DNA from: Ricordea florida
Taxonomy: Eukaryota > Cnidaria > Anthozoa > Corallimorpharia > Ricordeidae
Direction: 5' to 3'
DNA: 64,000 nucleotides
NCBI GenBank assembly: GCA_949710005.1
Contig: OX453273.1
Coordinates: 40,623,754 to 40,687,753 of the forward strand
Positions 1-10,251 of this stretch are shown one piece after another. The position numbers and the translations under genes were made by a program. Every line of letters begins with the position of its first letter. Positions within the stretch are counted from its first letter, which is position 1. The notes beneath the pieces are model-generated. The model was given only the letters and a program-made list of their open reading frames with translations, searched no databases and was not told the origin of the DNA.

Positions 1-440
1 AAAATATCCCGGGCGCGAAAAATGAAGTCATCAATTTACAAGCTTAAGATTTCAATGCCTACAGTAATTGTAAATTAATTCACACAGGATTTCCTTTCTA
101 AAATGTAACTTCAGAAGCGGAATTGACAAACAAAAACTAGTGTCCAATTGACCCTTAACTTGCCACTGCTTTATAACATGAGCTTCATCATAGCCACGGC
201 ACATAACTTTCTACTGTATACATCATTGCACAACATGGTTCTCCAACGATCATTCAACAGCCACGCTCCTGGTGACCCGAAAACGATGGGGTATTCTCCC
301 TCCTCAATCCACTTTCACTATCCGTAGCCAATAGAACACGAGTTGTGATTGGACAATTTAGTCTTGGCGCGACCGCCTCAGGAATATGTGAGGCATGTTG
401 TGATTGGCTAATTCGCGGAAACAAAAAGATTTCGGGTTTT
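1..440. other. intronic or intergenic, no gene seen
   Basis: No reading frame, RNA gene or clear repeat is supported here. It lies downstream of the last recognised exon of the minus-strand host gene, so it is either the next intron or the 3' flank. Confidence 0.4.
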
Positions 441-503
441 AGTAGCCGTTAGTGGGGGAGAAGCGTTGCGTGACGATCCTAATAACGGCTGCGGAGGAGA
501 CTA
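441..503. repeat. partial terminal repeat of the MITE family at 1083
   Basis: The stretch closely matches the right terminal repeat of the element at 1083-1438 (agccgtta, a gaagcgttgcgtgacga core, then aataacggctgcg and ggagacta). Only one end is recognisable. I infer a decayed or solo end of the same non-autonomous DNA transposon family. Confidence 0.6.
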
Positions 504-1082
504 ACCGACATGTAACGTGCCGCATTTCACATCAGATAGTAAAAGTCAAGTAGTAAATAATTCGAAAAAATTTGCTTTTGGTTGTCAAAGATCGAATTGC
601 CTCTAATTTCGCTCCACTGATTTAACTCTTACAATCAGAAAAAAAAATGGTCATTCCTGTTAGGTAATCATTATACTTGCCAATTCAAATGTCATTTTTT
701 GGGCGCATTTTAAATACCTTTGAGACCTTCCCGGTTATCTATGTTCTTTCCTGAGGCCCTTTCCTCGGATAACTTTAAGGGCCCAAAGTTCCGTTTTCAG
801 GCAGGAGTCTACCGAATGTTTTTGTAATTCTTGGCATACCGTCTAAGGTGTTAACCCAGAGTTGTATTACTTAACTTCAAAAACCAACAGTTGTCATTCC
901 TGCTGTAAACATTGCTATTATAAAATGGCTTTCCGGGGACGGTAAGGTGGCAGTCTTTTTGAGAAACATGCCCCAAGGAAAGCAGGAAATGGCATATCAA
1001 AGCGGCCAATGTCAAAACTTTAATTTGCGGAGGAGCATACTACCGAACCACCCTAGAAAGCTTGTGACTTCTGCACTCTCGC

Positions 1083-1438
1083 TAGTCTCCTTTGCAGCCG
1101 TTATTAGGGTCGTCACGCAACACTCCTCCCCAATAACGGCTGCTCACGAGAGAGACACATTCCTTTCCCTAAAACTGACCAATAAGAAGAAGGCTTCCAT
1201 ATTCTGGAAACCTGGTCCAAGTCGTTTCGCACGTGTGCATCTGTCATGTTTTGTTTTCGCGCGCACAGCAAACGCCCAGCAAAAATAACGAGGAATTTGA
1301 TTGGCGTAGCCGATAACAATAACGTGCATTCTGTTGTTTCTCAAAAACAAAGGGAAAGGAATGTGTGTCTCTCGTGAGCAGCCGTTAGTGGGGAGGAGCG
1401 TTGCGTGACGACCCTAATAACGGCTGCGAAGGAGACTA
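1083..1438. mobile_element. MITE, Mutator-like, with 9-bp target duplication
   Basis: A 356-bp element starts TAGTCTCCTT and ends AAGGAGACTA, with inverted terminal arms of about 100 bp. It is flanked on both sides by CACTCTCGC (1074-1082 and 1439-1447). A 9-bp duplication and long terminal inverted repeats are typical of Mutator-like elements. There is no transposase, so it is non-autonomous. The small reading frames inside it are not genes. Confidence 0.75.
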
Positions 1439-1564
1439 CACTCTCGCCCGCTCGTTGAGCCTGTAATCCCGATAATTTCGAACGTTATCGAAATCCCTGA
1501 TACACTTAAGTATCCACTTGATAGAGAGTTAACTGTATTGTTGTTAACCTGTATGTAAACTTAC

Positions 1565-1705
1565 AAGGGCAGCACAGAGAAAATTCGTCAGCTGGCCCAA
1601 CGTGGCAGTAAGAGTTAGCTGGGCACTGATTGGGTCTCCGGCCACAGAAATATTGCCGCCCTGTCACTGGATTTTTTACAGGAGTCAAACCATGACACTG
1701 TGTGA
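1565..1705 (-). CDS. host gene exon: lustrin-type cysteine-rich domain
   Basis: This internal exon codes for about 46 residues with evenly spaced cysteines (QCHGLTPV ... FCG ... QCPANSYCH ... LCCP). The pattern, ending CP-x3-YC-x9-CCP, is that of the lustrin/EB cysteine-rich module of secreted matrix and protease-inhibitor-like proteins. On the minus strand it is bounded by a ttaccag acceptor above 1705 and a gtaagt donor at 1564-1559. Its phase (two leading bases) matches the one trailing base of the EGF exon at 3192-3314, so the two probably join. It is the last exon I can place, and the gene probably continues past the left edge. An extracellular role is inferred from domain type. Confidence 0.7.
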
Positions 1706-1850
1706 CTGGTAACAAAACAAGAATAGTTGTAAGAAAGCAGAATAATCAAGTTCATTGCGTGAAATTGTTACAAATTACTTAAAAACTTGAAAACATGGGG
1801 ATAAAGAAATAAAATGATACAGCTGAAAGCAAACGGGCACCACACCAGCT

Positions 1851-2012
1851 CCAGTTGTGGACATATAATTCATGGTAGGCCACCATGTAGTCAGTTTACA
1901 GGGGTATACAAGGGTTTACAAGGATACACCTTTCTAAACCCTTGTATACCCATCTAAACACTATATTTGGTGACTATATGGTGGCCTACCATGAATTATA
2001 TGCCCAGTTGTG
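1851..2012. mobile_element. short MITE (1860-2003) with 9-bp target duplication
   Basis: Arms containing CATATAATTCATGG/GGCCACCAT and their complement enclose a 144-bp element. The 9-base CCAGTTGTG occurs directly on both sides (1851-1859 and 2004-2012). The 9-bp duplication again suggests Mutator-type transposition, but the termini differ from the 1083 family. Confidence 0.75.
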
Positions 2013-3191
2013 AGAATAAAATCAGTACGCAAAGGAGGAAAGGCTAGGCGCCACACCCGCCTACCTTCCTACTGAAGTTTGCCGCAGTGGGGCTTAAGTA
2101 AAATCCGAGGTCGACGACGTCGAGCACCGCCCAAGCGATAAATGGTTTACTTTCCTCCTCTACTAATGGCAGCTGGCTCGTTTCATCTTGTTTCCATTTT
2201 ACATTCAACCTGAAGAATTTTTCCAATTGTTGCTATTCGTATTTCACTTAAAATTTTTCCCGGCCGGCAATTCTGCCGTTATACTTTCGCGTCTTACAGA
2301 AAAATTGTTGTTTTGCAGAAGACGGCAAGGAACCGCACCACTGTATTTTGCACTTGCAGTCCTAGTCTTCACCATCGTCGGGTTTTTTTTTTTGTGAAGG
2401 AAGGGGAAAAACTTAGATGAGGTGATGGCAATTAGTTTCGACGAGAGAAAAATTTCCTATCGGTACAAAATTTTTTGGCAAAGATTGTAGTCGAAAAACA
2501 TTAACAGTGATAAGAAAGCCGAAAAAAATATACATGCATGAAACGATTTGGAATCGAGTGGAAATATTAATAAGATAATATAACAAGGTGTTCGGTACTG
2601 CTCTTAAAACTTAACGGCCGTACGAAAGCGAAAAACCACGTTCACGGCCTAAAATTGTTTAGAATTGACTCAAACAAATATACAAATACCATAATATCAA
2701 ATATTTCATCCACGCAGTTTGAAGCGACAGTTTGGATTTAAGTCTGTAGAAGGAAAGAACCTATGACCTTTGCTTTGCTTTACCAATTGAGCTAGACGAG
2801 CACTTGAATTTACTAGAAGGTTCATTCGTTGATGTATCTTTTGATATCCGTGAAATAATTTTGATTGACAAATTCAGTATAGAATAAGATATGCACTGAA
2901 ATGGTAGTAAAACATTGAAATTTGACCTCGTGAACTCTTCCCCGATTTCTTTTAAGAATGTTTGCGTTTAATTAGCGTCAATGTTTGCTCTGGAGACTGT
3001 GTGCAATGAAAAGAATTCGTGATGACTGAATAACATTATCAAACAAGGAATAATGTGCGGTAGCCACAATGCTGAGACATTAGAATATTTAGTCAGATAC
3101 GCTGGCAGCTGAATTGAGAGGATTTCTCTTGACTCTGATTGGCACAAATAGTCATGTGACAACAAAGTGAGGCAGAAAGTTGAGCACTAAC
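2013..3191. other. intron sequence, no gene seen
   Basis: This lies between the lustrin-type and EGF exons. It holds small AT-rich reading frames with no recognisable content, and I see no transposon structure. Confidence 0.5.
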
Positions 3192-3314
3192 CGGACTGAC
3201 AGGTTTTTTTGTCCTCCTTTAGCTGCATCCCTATTGGACAAGAGCATTGCACCTTCCAGTTGGTTCGAGCGGAACAAGTGTGACTGCAGCCGCCATTTTT
3301 CATATCACATCCAT
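3192..3314 (-). CDS. host gene exon: EGF-like domain
   Basis: The minus strand reads a complete EGF-like module of about 40 residues: GCDMKNGGCSHTC, then C-x-CP-x-G-x9-C with a final KTCQ. The six cysteines show the calcium-independent or complement-type EGF spacing. A ttctacag acceptor precedes it and a gttagt donor follows (3191-3186). The exon is 123 bp and starts with two bases and ends with one, so it is symmetrical. This is the usual way EGF modules are carried in metazoan extracellular genes. It joins in phase to the lustrin-type exon at 1565-1705. Confidence 0.85.
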
Positions 3315-3406
3315 CTGTAGAATAAACAGGTTATGCATAACTCAAAATTATGTTCAATAACGTTAAACAGCGACTGCATATAACGACTGCACATAGATAG
3401 TAACAT

Positions 3407-3550
3407 ACATAAATAGATTGATTGATTGACAGGTAGAGAGAAAGAAAAATACTGAGGTAGATAGATTGATTGATATATATATAATATTTATATATATATA
3501 ATATATAGATAGATACATAGATAGACAGACAGACAGACACATAGATAGAT
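3407..3550. repeat. GATA/GACA/TA microsatellite
   Basis: Interrupted runs of gatt, gata, tata and gaca units. The reading frames across it are low-complexity translations, not genes. Confidence 0.8.
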
Positions 3551-4028
3551 GGTCTTTCATATATTCATTTGCACCACTCTTCTCATCCACGGGTATATTA
3601 CAAACTCACAATATGACGAGCTCCCAGTTGGCTTGATAGCTCAGTTGGTGGAGCACTGCTCCGGTATCGAAGAGGTCATGGGTTCGAATCCCGTTAAGGC
3701 CTGAGATTTTTTCAGGCTTTAATTTCACAGCTGCTTAAGTTGTGTACATAACTGCGATGATCAATTAATGTCATAACATATTACTCCGCAGTTCAAATAT
3801 ATGGTCTTTCATATATTCATTTGCATCATTCTTCTTCATCTACGGGTATATTACGAACTCAAAATATGACCAGCTCCCAGCTGACTTGATAGCTCAGTTG
3901 GTAGAGCACTGCCCCGGTATCGCAGAGGTCATGGGTTCGAATCCCGTTCAGGCCTGAGTTTTTTTTTCAAGCTCTAATTTCACAGCTGCTTAAGTTGTGT
4001 ACGTAACTGCGATGTTCAATTAATGTCA
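3550..4028 (+). mobile_element. two tandem copies of a tRNA-derived SINE
   Basis: Two units of about 235 bp (about 3550-3787 and 3801-4028) share the order: ggtctttcatatattcattt, a tRNA-like body, a T-rich stretch and a tail with aatttcacagctgcttaagt. The tRNA-like bodies are at about 3631-3703 and 3882-3956. Both have a box A (TAGCTCAGTTGG) and a box B (GGTTCGAATCC), the internal RNA polymerase III promoter. The anticodon stem has mispairs and the U33 position is C, so these are SINE heads rather than working tRNAs. A third, reversed copy lies near 34200-34297. Confidence 0.75.
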
Positions 4029-4456
4029 TTAGATAGATAGATTGATAGATGGATAGATATCGTGTCGCGGAAAACTTGCTCTATTGATGATTATTTCAGT
4101 TTTATCTGCCGTAATTTTTTCGTGCTTGTTTTTGGTTTTGAATATTTGTTTTCATCTTTCAAGCGCACGTACCAGAAGAAGATCGCACTCTGATTGGTTG
4201 GTTACGCGTTTGTAAAGTAAAGTTTAACCTAAATATGCATCCTGCTTGGGTAGAATTTTACTTAGTTTACTTTGTTTTGGATAACCGAAGCGTAATTTTC
4301 TTAACTATTAAAGTGATTTGAGAAGTGTCCATATTACTGGAAGAGACAACGATAGTTATGCCTGTCTAACTATAGCTAACGGCGTCAATGCCACCGCAAG
4401 CTACGTCTGATTTCTCTTTTGAACTATGAATGAATACCGGAAAAAAACTTTCAGTA

Positions 4457-4560
4457 CTTACTTCCTGAATTCGACACGCATACGTCCTGCACCCTGCAGC
4501 TTTCTTGAGCCGAACAAAGTGGGCTACACAGCGGTTGTGACGACATGGCAACGTGACGAG
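4457..4560 (-). CDS. possible host gene exon, cysteine-rich
   Basis: One minus-strand frame reads SSQPLCSPLCSAQESCRVQD and ends at a clean gtaagt donor (just below 4457). It would leave one base, which matches the two leading bases of the EGF exon at 3192-3314. The cysteine spacing resembles the start of another EGF- or EB-type module. I cannot find a convincing acceptor on its upstream side, so the upper limit is approximate and the exon may be false. Confidence 0.35.
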
Positions 4561-4694
4561 CCAATATCACGCCTGCCTCTTGCCAAGTGACCAACGCCTT
4601 TTGCATTTTTAAATTGAACACTAACACAGGATTCATCTGCTCTCGGCCTCTCACTAGGCTAAGAGTTCCTGCCATAAGTAGACATTAAAAGGCT

Positions 4695-4795
4695 TATTGT
4701 ATATTTCGAAATTATGATTTGAAATCGAGGCCCGGTGTATAGGGGCAGAATATTTTCCATCCAATATACACCTCGATTTCAAACATTATTATACC
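4695..4795. repeat. imperfect hairpin
   Basis: The arms around gatttgaaatcgagg and its complement cctcgatttcaaa, about 60 bp apart, suggest a small degenerate inverted-repeat element in an intron. No target duplication was recognised. Confidence 0.5.
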
Positions 4796-5284
4796 AGAGA
4801 AGCAGCCTCGGTCACGTGCACATCGCTCGGAAAGAGCTACAAAGCGAAAATTGACGCCAGCCATTGTTTTTTCTTCGGCCAAAACTCACTTACACAAGGA
4901 TCCCCCAGAATTCCCTGCATTATTCACCTCCTAGGCGGCGGATAGTGTTGAATATCTCGAGATGATGAGCCAATCAGATTGCTCAAAATGCCTTGATTGC
5001 TTAGTTGGTAACTAGTATTGATACATACTAAGCACGTTGCGATCAATATGCTAAGAAAGAAAAAATCGGCTTTACACTGTTATTTTCTATAGCGTACATG
5101 GCCTGTGTTCAAAGGGAAGAGAGGAGGGGGCTATCGGGTGTGACGAGTTCGAGCGCGATGCGCGAGGTCTGGAACTCTTGGCACCCGAAATCCCCTCTCC
5201 TCTCCCCTTTGAATGCCAGGCACGCAGGCAAAGTTTATATTGGCCTTTACAATCATAGTTTTGAAGTTATCTTCAAGGCGACCA

Positions 5285-5420
5285 GCGACATAATAAACAA
5301 TTATTGCATGAGGTTTTTGTGATAGGAAGGCTGAGGCTGAGGCTGATAACCCTTACCGAGACCTTGGTTATTCTGGATATCACAAAAACCGAATCCTATT
5401 AATTGTTTTATTATAACATT
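5285..5420. repeat. inverted repeat, probable MITE
   Basis: Arms of about 40 bp (ataataaacaatta ... gtttttgtgat and its complement) flank a short spacer containing ggctgaggctgaggctga. This probably is a small foldback transposon copy. The rest of 4800-6100 shows no gene. Confidence 0.5.
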
Positions 5421-6120
5421 GAACGAAAAAAAAATGGTCACGACGAACTTGGACGCGCGAACTTGACATGATTACCCTTAGAAATCATGCACCGCAGTAA
5501 TACATGACATGGACCTCTAATGTCCTTGACATGATTATTGTATAATCTGCAGTTATGATGTCACAGGCTATGATTTCAAAAATTCACTATAAGCTTTCGG
5601 CCAATCAGAAAAGAGATAGTAAGTTCAATGTATAATAATTAAAGTTATTTTTCCTTTTCCCGGCTTAAACAAACTACTAATGCCACTTGGTATAAGTGTT
5701 CAGTTACTTTTAACCCCTTGGTTCACCTTGCAGTAATTCTCCTCCAATGCTCCACGAAGGCGAATCTTTTTCCTGCCACAAAAGTAAATGATTATTGTTT
5801 AGAGGAAAGTGGACGGCTACTGGAGTCCTCAGCTGTTTTGTTGTCTGACAGTCATACTGTTTGACGTTTCGCACGTATCGTCGACGATTCAGGAAGATGG
5901 AAGCCGTGTTGATGATATTCTGGCCGTTATCCAAGTCTTCCCAAAATAGAATCAACCTGCAGGCAACAATGCAAAATAAAATTCTAGACAAGAACAAGTT
6001 CAAAATGCAAGTTCCTTATAAGAGAAATCATACTTTAACTTACGAAAATAATAGCATAATGATCGTAGTAATATAATGATAATGGTGACACGTCATGTTT
6101 TAACAGCGCTGTTTACTATT

Positions 6121-6168
6121 ATATATATTTATTAAATATGTAATATATATATATTAAATATATGTATG

Positions 6169-6200
<32 letters not shown>

Positions 6201-6400
6201 ATATAGTTGTTGCGGGAGAAAAAACACAAAACAAACTACAGGTTTATCCCTACAAGCCTGTTTCGTGGTTGCCCACTCATCAGGGGATATATATATATAT
6301 ATATATATATTCGATAGAATTCGTTTGTGTATTCTATCGTTGTTCGTTTGTGTATTCTATCGTTGTTCGTATATATATATATATATAATATAATATATAT
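6121..6400. repeat. TA microsatellite blocks around a retroelement end fragment
   Basis: Long (TA)n tracts interleave with fragments of a Penelope-like terminal sequence (cctgtttcgtgg ... gcccactcatcag) and a local duplication of tgtgtattctatcgttgttc. Confidence 0.7.
6237..6283 (-). ncRNA. hammerhead ribozyme-like core
   Basis: The minus strand has CTGATGAG, then a stem TGG-GCAA-CCA, then CGAAAC. After a loop the sequence CCTGTA closes helix III (ACAGG with CCTGU) and leaves a GUA cleavage triplet. All core positions of a hammerhead are present. Helix I is not evident because TA repeats replace one side. Hammerhead motifs in the ends of Penelope-like elements are known, and this lies about 0.6 kb upstream of such an element. 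Self-cleavage activity is untested. Confidence 0.55.
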
Positions 6401-6675
6401 AGACAAGTAGGTGAACTACTCAAATCCTGAGTGCATGGGCGTTTAATACAAGCCTGTTTCGTAGGCCTCCGAAAAGGTGACCCACTCTTCAGTTTAAACT
6501 CCATTATAACACTGAAGCGTCAGGGTCTACATCAAGAAATGATGATGTAGACCCTGACGCTTCAGTGTTATAATGGAGTTTAACTGAAGAGTGGGTCACC
6601 TTTTCGGAGGCCTACGAAACAGGCTTGTATTAAACGCCCATGCACTCAGGATTTGAGTAGTTCACCTACTTGTCT
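6401..6675. repeat. near-perfect 275-bp palindrome with hammerhead-like arms
   Basis: Arms at about 6401-6535 and 6543-6675 are almost exact reverse complements with a spacer of only a few bases. Each arm carries, in opposite orientation, CTGAAGAG - a stem (GTGGG with CCTAC) - CGAAACAGG (6583-6620 on the plus strand). This is a hammerhead-like core with an allowed CUGANGA box but without an obvious helix III closing strand. I infer a head-to-head pair of terminal repeats of the Penelope-like element that follows. Confidence 0.75.
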
Positions 6676-6756
6676 ATTCCGCTCCTTCACTGAAAGTAGA
6701 GCACTGTCTTGGCTTCGCCGGTGAACATCTAACTGAGAACGGGTAGCGAACGGTAA

Positions 6757-8457
6757 CGGGTAGCGTTAAAGCAATTTAGAAATTCTGATGTAGTAATTCG
6801 TATACAAGATAAGGGTTCTCGTTTCGTCTTAATTGATAAAGGGGAATACGAAGATAAAATGTTTGGCCAGCTTCATAACCAGCTCCATTATAAATCCTTA
6901 CAGGAAGATCCTACATATAGGCATTTAGCTGTAGTTGAGAGTTGGTGCAACAAATGGGTCAGAAAAGGTGAAATTTCAGACCAATTAGCTAATTGGATAA
7001 TTAACAAAAAAGCCAAACCAGGGGTCGCCTTCGGTAATATTAAAACCCACAAAGCAGGGAACCCACTCAGGCTTATCACATCGTGTTGTGGTACGGCTAT
7101 AGAAAATCTTTCAGCCTTCAGTGAATTTTACTTGCAACCGTTGGCTCGTAAGTTGCCATCTTTCATCAAGGATACGACCGATTTACTTAACAGAATTGAG
7201 GATCTTAATAGGAGTGGCCCTTTCCCCGAAGGCACCCTTTTAGTTTCTTGGGATGTTGTGTCAATGTTCCCCAACATAGATAATCAACTCGGTCTTACTG
7301 CAGTCAAGAAGGCACTGAATGCTAGAGAAAACCAGCTTCCATCCACTAATTGCATTTTAGAAGCAGTAGAAATTTGTTTGAAGAGCAATCACTCGGTTTT
7401 TAAGGAAAACTTTTTCCTACAAATTCATGGCACAGCCATGGGCCCAAAGAACGCCTGTAGTTACGCGGATCTTGCCATGGGGGAAATAGATTATCAAGCT
7501 AAATTTTCTGGCCCCATAAAGCCGGCCTTATGGTGGCGATACCGTGACGATGTTTTTGATCTCTGGCAACAAGGCCTCCCTGCACTGCATGAGTTTACTG
7601 ACTTTATAAATTCTCTATATCCTACCATTCAATTTGAATTAGTTTTTTCTGAAAGCGAGCTTCACGTGCTAGATTTAACTCTACATCTCATCGGGGGTTT
7701 CATTCAGACAGACGTTTATTCAAAGCCAACTGATAGCCACTTGTATCTTCCACCATCAAGTGCTCACCCCAAACACGTTTTCAAGGCTATCCCTTATGGC
7801 GTAGCAACTAGGTTACAGAGAAACTGCTCTGAACAAGTATTTCTTGCCGAGAGAACAACTGAATACAAGGGTTATCTAGTCAATCAGGGTTATCCCACAA
7901 AACTAGTGGAAGATCAATTTTCTAAAGCCTTAACTACATCTAGAACGGACTTACTTAGAACTCGTGCCAAAGCTAAGAAGAAATTGTTTCCATTTGTAAC
8001 AACATTTAATCCAAATTTACCTGATGTTGGTCGCATCATCAGAAAACACCTAGGTATTTTGGAATCCAACCCCAAATTAAAAGAATTTTTCCCGCCAAAT
8101 TCCATCATAGCCTCTTTTCGAAGATCTAAAAACCTCAAGGAATTGTTAGCGCCATCTCGTTATGGCTCTAACATTGAAGTTGAAGAGGCTATTGAGGTTA
8201 GGGGTTGCTTTAAATGCAAAAGAACAAGATGTGATCTCTGTTGCAATTACTTTGTCGAATCAAATTCTTTCCAAAGTTTTCAAACAGGCAAGAGCTATAA
8301 GATACGATCGAAACTTTCTTGTGATTCAAAAAATGTCATTTATTTGGCTTCGTGTAAGAAATGTAACTTACAATACATTGGTTCTACAACAACAGATTTT
8401 AGAGTTAGATTTCGCAACCACAAGTCTGCCATGCTGACCAAGAAAAAAGACTTGTGA
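6757..8457 (+). pseudogene. Penelope-like element reverse transcriptase/GIY-YIG endonuclease, frameshifted
   Basis: This open frame encodes most of a Penelope-like retroelement protein. An N-terminal block with IQDKGSRFVLIDKGEY lies upstream of the first ATG (6859), so the copy is cut at its 5' end. The reverse transcriptase palm motifs are VSWDVVSMFPNI and the catalytic RYRDDVF. Next come a Cys-rich CFKCKRTRCDLC segment and a GIY-YIG endonuclease start (VIYLASCKKCNLQYIGST, with R and H following). The frame stops at 8455-8457, but the C-terminal end continues in another frame (8452-8674), so one base has been gained or lost near 8445. The GIY-YIG domain marks the endonuclease-positive PLE group. 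The element is probably a dead copy, lying in a host intron. Confidence 0.85.
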
Positions 8458-8674
8458 GGTAGCGGTTCATTTCAACAGAACACCGCACGACTTAAACGAT
8501 TTTTCTTTCCAGTGTATTGATCAAGTGCAGATAAATGCAAACAATACAAGTAACATCGAAAAGCTTTTAATCACTAAAGAGGCATATTGGAGCGCACAGT
8601 TGTTCTCTCTGGCACCTTTTGGCTTGAATAAACGTCAGGAATTCCACTCGAAAAAAAGAATAAACTACAACTAG
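8452..8674 (+). pseudogene. frameshifted C-terminal tail of the Penelope-like protein
   Basis: Directly after the premature stop, the second frame reads CEVAVHFNRTPHDLNDFSF and stays open to a stop at 8672-8674. This is the normal end of the GIY-YIG region (H and N residues after the CEVAVHF stretch), so a single small indel separates it from the body of the gene. Confidence 0.7.
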
Positions 8675-9300
8675 CGTAAAAATAACTTGCTAATTTGGCG
8701 GTTATCTTAGTTCAGGTGTTCAAAGGCCCTGACCTTGGATCTTGTTAGCTTTGTTAGTGCAAGGTTTTCTCAGGGGCCCCCATCGGGGAATTTATTACAT
8801 TATTGTTGTTTAAGGGCCCTGTTCAGGGCGCCTGTTGTGCCTTGCCGCGGCATAGCTTCAAGGGCTTTGTTTGGGGTTTTTATTACAAGTTTTTCCTAGG
8901 ATGGCCTTCTATGAATACTGTGAATATTTTACATGCGGGTCCCTTCACACTTTTGGCTGACTTGACGAATCATGTTATAGTTTTTTAACATTAATCTTTT
9001 TGTATTATATCCGATTATTTATTCATATTTGGTTTGCGTTTCTTGAGTTTTGTATCGCATTGTCATAGTTTCTCGCTTAGTAATCACCGATTGTTTATCA
9101 TTGGTTATTTTTTTCATTTTCATGTGTTACCACGCCCTGTTATGTAATCATCTTTGTTATATTATGTCATCTTTTATACTGAAAACCTATTTAAGGACAT
9201 TGTAATTTCTTATTCACTTGCACTGCAACTGATGAAGGTCATTGACCGAAACGTCTATTTTTATTAAATTTTTAAACTTTTTTTAGATTTTTTTACTGTA
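8675..9300 (+). other. 3' untranslated part of the Penelope-like element
   Basis: Non-coding sequence follows the end of the retroelement reading frame and ends in T/A-rich and TA-repeat sequence. It includes a hammerhead-like core at 9229-9255. The small frame at 8803-8988 has no support. Confidence 0.55.
9229..9255 (+). ncRNA. hammerhead ribozyme-like core in PLE 3' end
   Basis: The plus strand reads CTGATGA, then a GGTC-ATT-GACC stem-loop (helix II), then GAAACGTC. Core boxes and helix II are intact. Helix III would be a minimal ACGT palindrome, which fits the idea that such PLE ribozymes work as dimers. GTC would be the cleavage triplet. Activity is inferred. Confidence 0.6.
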
Positions 9301-9482
9301 TATATATATATTTTTTTTTTTTTCGCTCGAAGTTGTCCGTCCTCGTTTTCCACAATTGCCTATATATATATATATATATATAAAACGGTTATAAAATGCC
9401 TCAAGCCAACAAAGAATGCCACTGCGTCAGGAGGATCAATGAAGATTCACAGTCCAAGCCTCACCACAAAAATGAATTTAAA

Positions 9483-9708
9483 AACGTTTGAAAAAGCAAG
9501 GACGGACAACTTCTGACGATAAAAAAGTTAAAAAGTTAAAAATTTAATAGAAAACGTTTCGGTCTTAAACCTTCGTCAGTTACAGGAGAAAAAACTTTTT
9601 TCTCCTGTAACTGACGAAGGTCTAAGACCGAAACGTTTTCTATTAAAATTTTAACTTTTTAACTTTTTTATCGTCAGAAGTTGTCCGTCCTTGCTTTTTC
9701 AAACGTTT
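9483..9708. repeat. 226-bp palindrome containing two opposed hammerhead-like cores
   Basis: The arms (about 9483-9593 and 9597-9708) are reverse complements around ctcctgtaactgacgaagg. Each carries CTGACGA - stem - GACCGAAACG (minus strand 9556-9579, plus strand 9611-9636). The outer part repeats the gaagttgtccgtcct sequence also seen after the PLE at 9320-9350. I infer a head-to-head pair of PLE terminal repeats. The assembly gap begins exactly at the end of the second arm. Confidence 0.7.
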
Positions 9709-9908
9709 NNNNNNNNNNNNNNNNNNNNNNNNNNNNNNNNNNNNNNNNNNNNNNNNNNNNNNNNNNNNNNNNNNNNNNNNNNNNNNNNNNNNNNNNNNNN
9801 NNNNNNNNNNNNNNNNNNNNNNNNNNNNNNNNNNNNNNNNNNNNNNNNNNNNNNNNNNNNNNNNNNNNNNNNNNNNNNNNNNNNNNNNNNNNNNNNNNNN
9901 NNNNNNNN
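9709..9908. other. assembly gap (200 N)
   Basis: Exactly 200 undetermined bases, a conventional gap size, so the true length is unknown. Reading frames spanning it are artefacts. Confidence 0.99.
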
Positions 9909-9922
9909 GAGAACAAGAAATA

Positions 9923-9966
<44 letters not shown>

Positions 9967-10125
9967 GAGTTCTCCCAAACTTTCACGAGTGTTTCTATTA
10001 AACAATTAGATTATGAGCTCGAGATTTCTATCGCGTGATAGTTGACGAGGGCGCAGCCCGAGTCAACTATCACGCATAGAAATCGAGAGCGAATAATCTA
10101 ATTGTTTAATAGAAACATGAATTCT
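9909..10125. repeat. foldback sequences beside the gap
   Basis: Two nested hairpins: gagaac...gttctc around 9909-9976, and a longer one whose arms begin gtttctattaaacaattaga at 9990 and end at about 10117, centred on gagggcgcagccc. Probably the end of a small inverted-repeat transposon. Confidence 0.6.
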
Positions 10126-10251
10126 AACCAATCAGCTCGCGTATTTTCTTAGGACTGTTTTCTAAATATATATGTATGTAACTGGAATAAGAATTGACTG
10201 CAACGGCTGTGGATTTAGACGTATCACAAATATCCTAGAATAAATGATAAC

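Noticed and set aside
3331..3590. Minus-strand frames rich in Ser, Ile, Tyr and Leu
   Set aside because: They are translations of GATA/GACA/TA microsatellite DNA.
3631..3956. Two tRNA genes
   Set aside because: A and B boxes are good, but the anticodon stem is mispaired, position 33 is not T, and the surrounding 235-bp unit is repeated and found again at 34200, so they are SINE heads.
9643..10038. Frames crossing the assembly gap
   Set aside because: They run through 200 undetermined bases.
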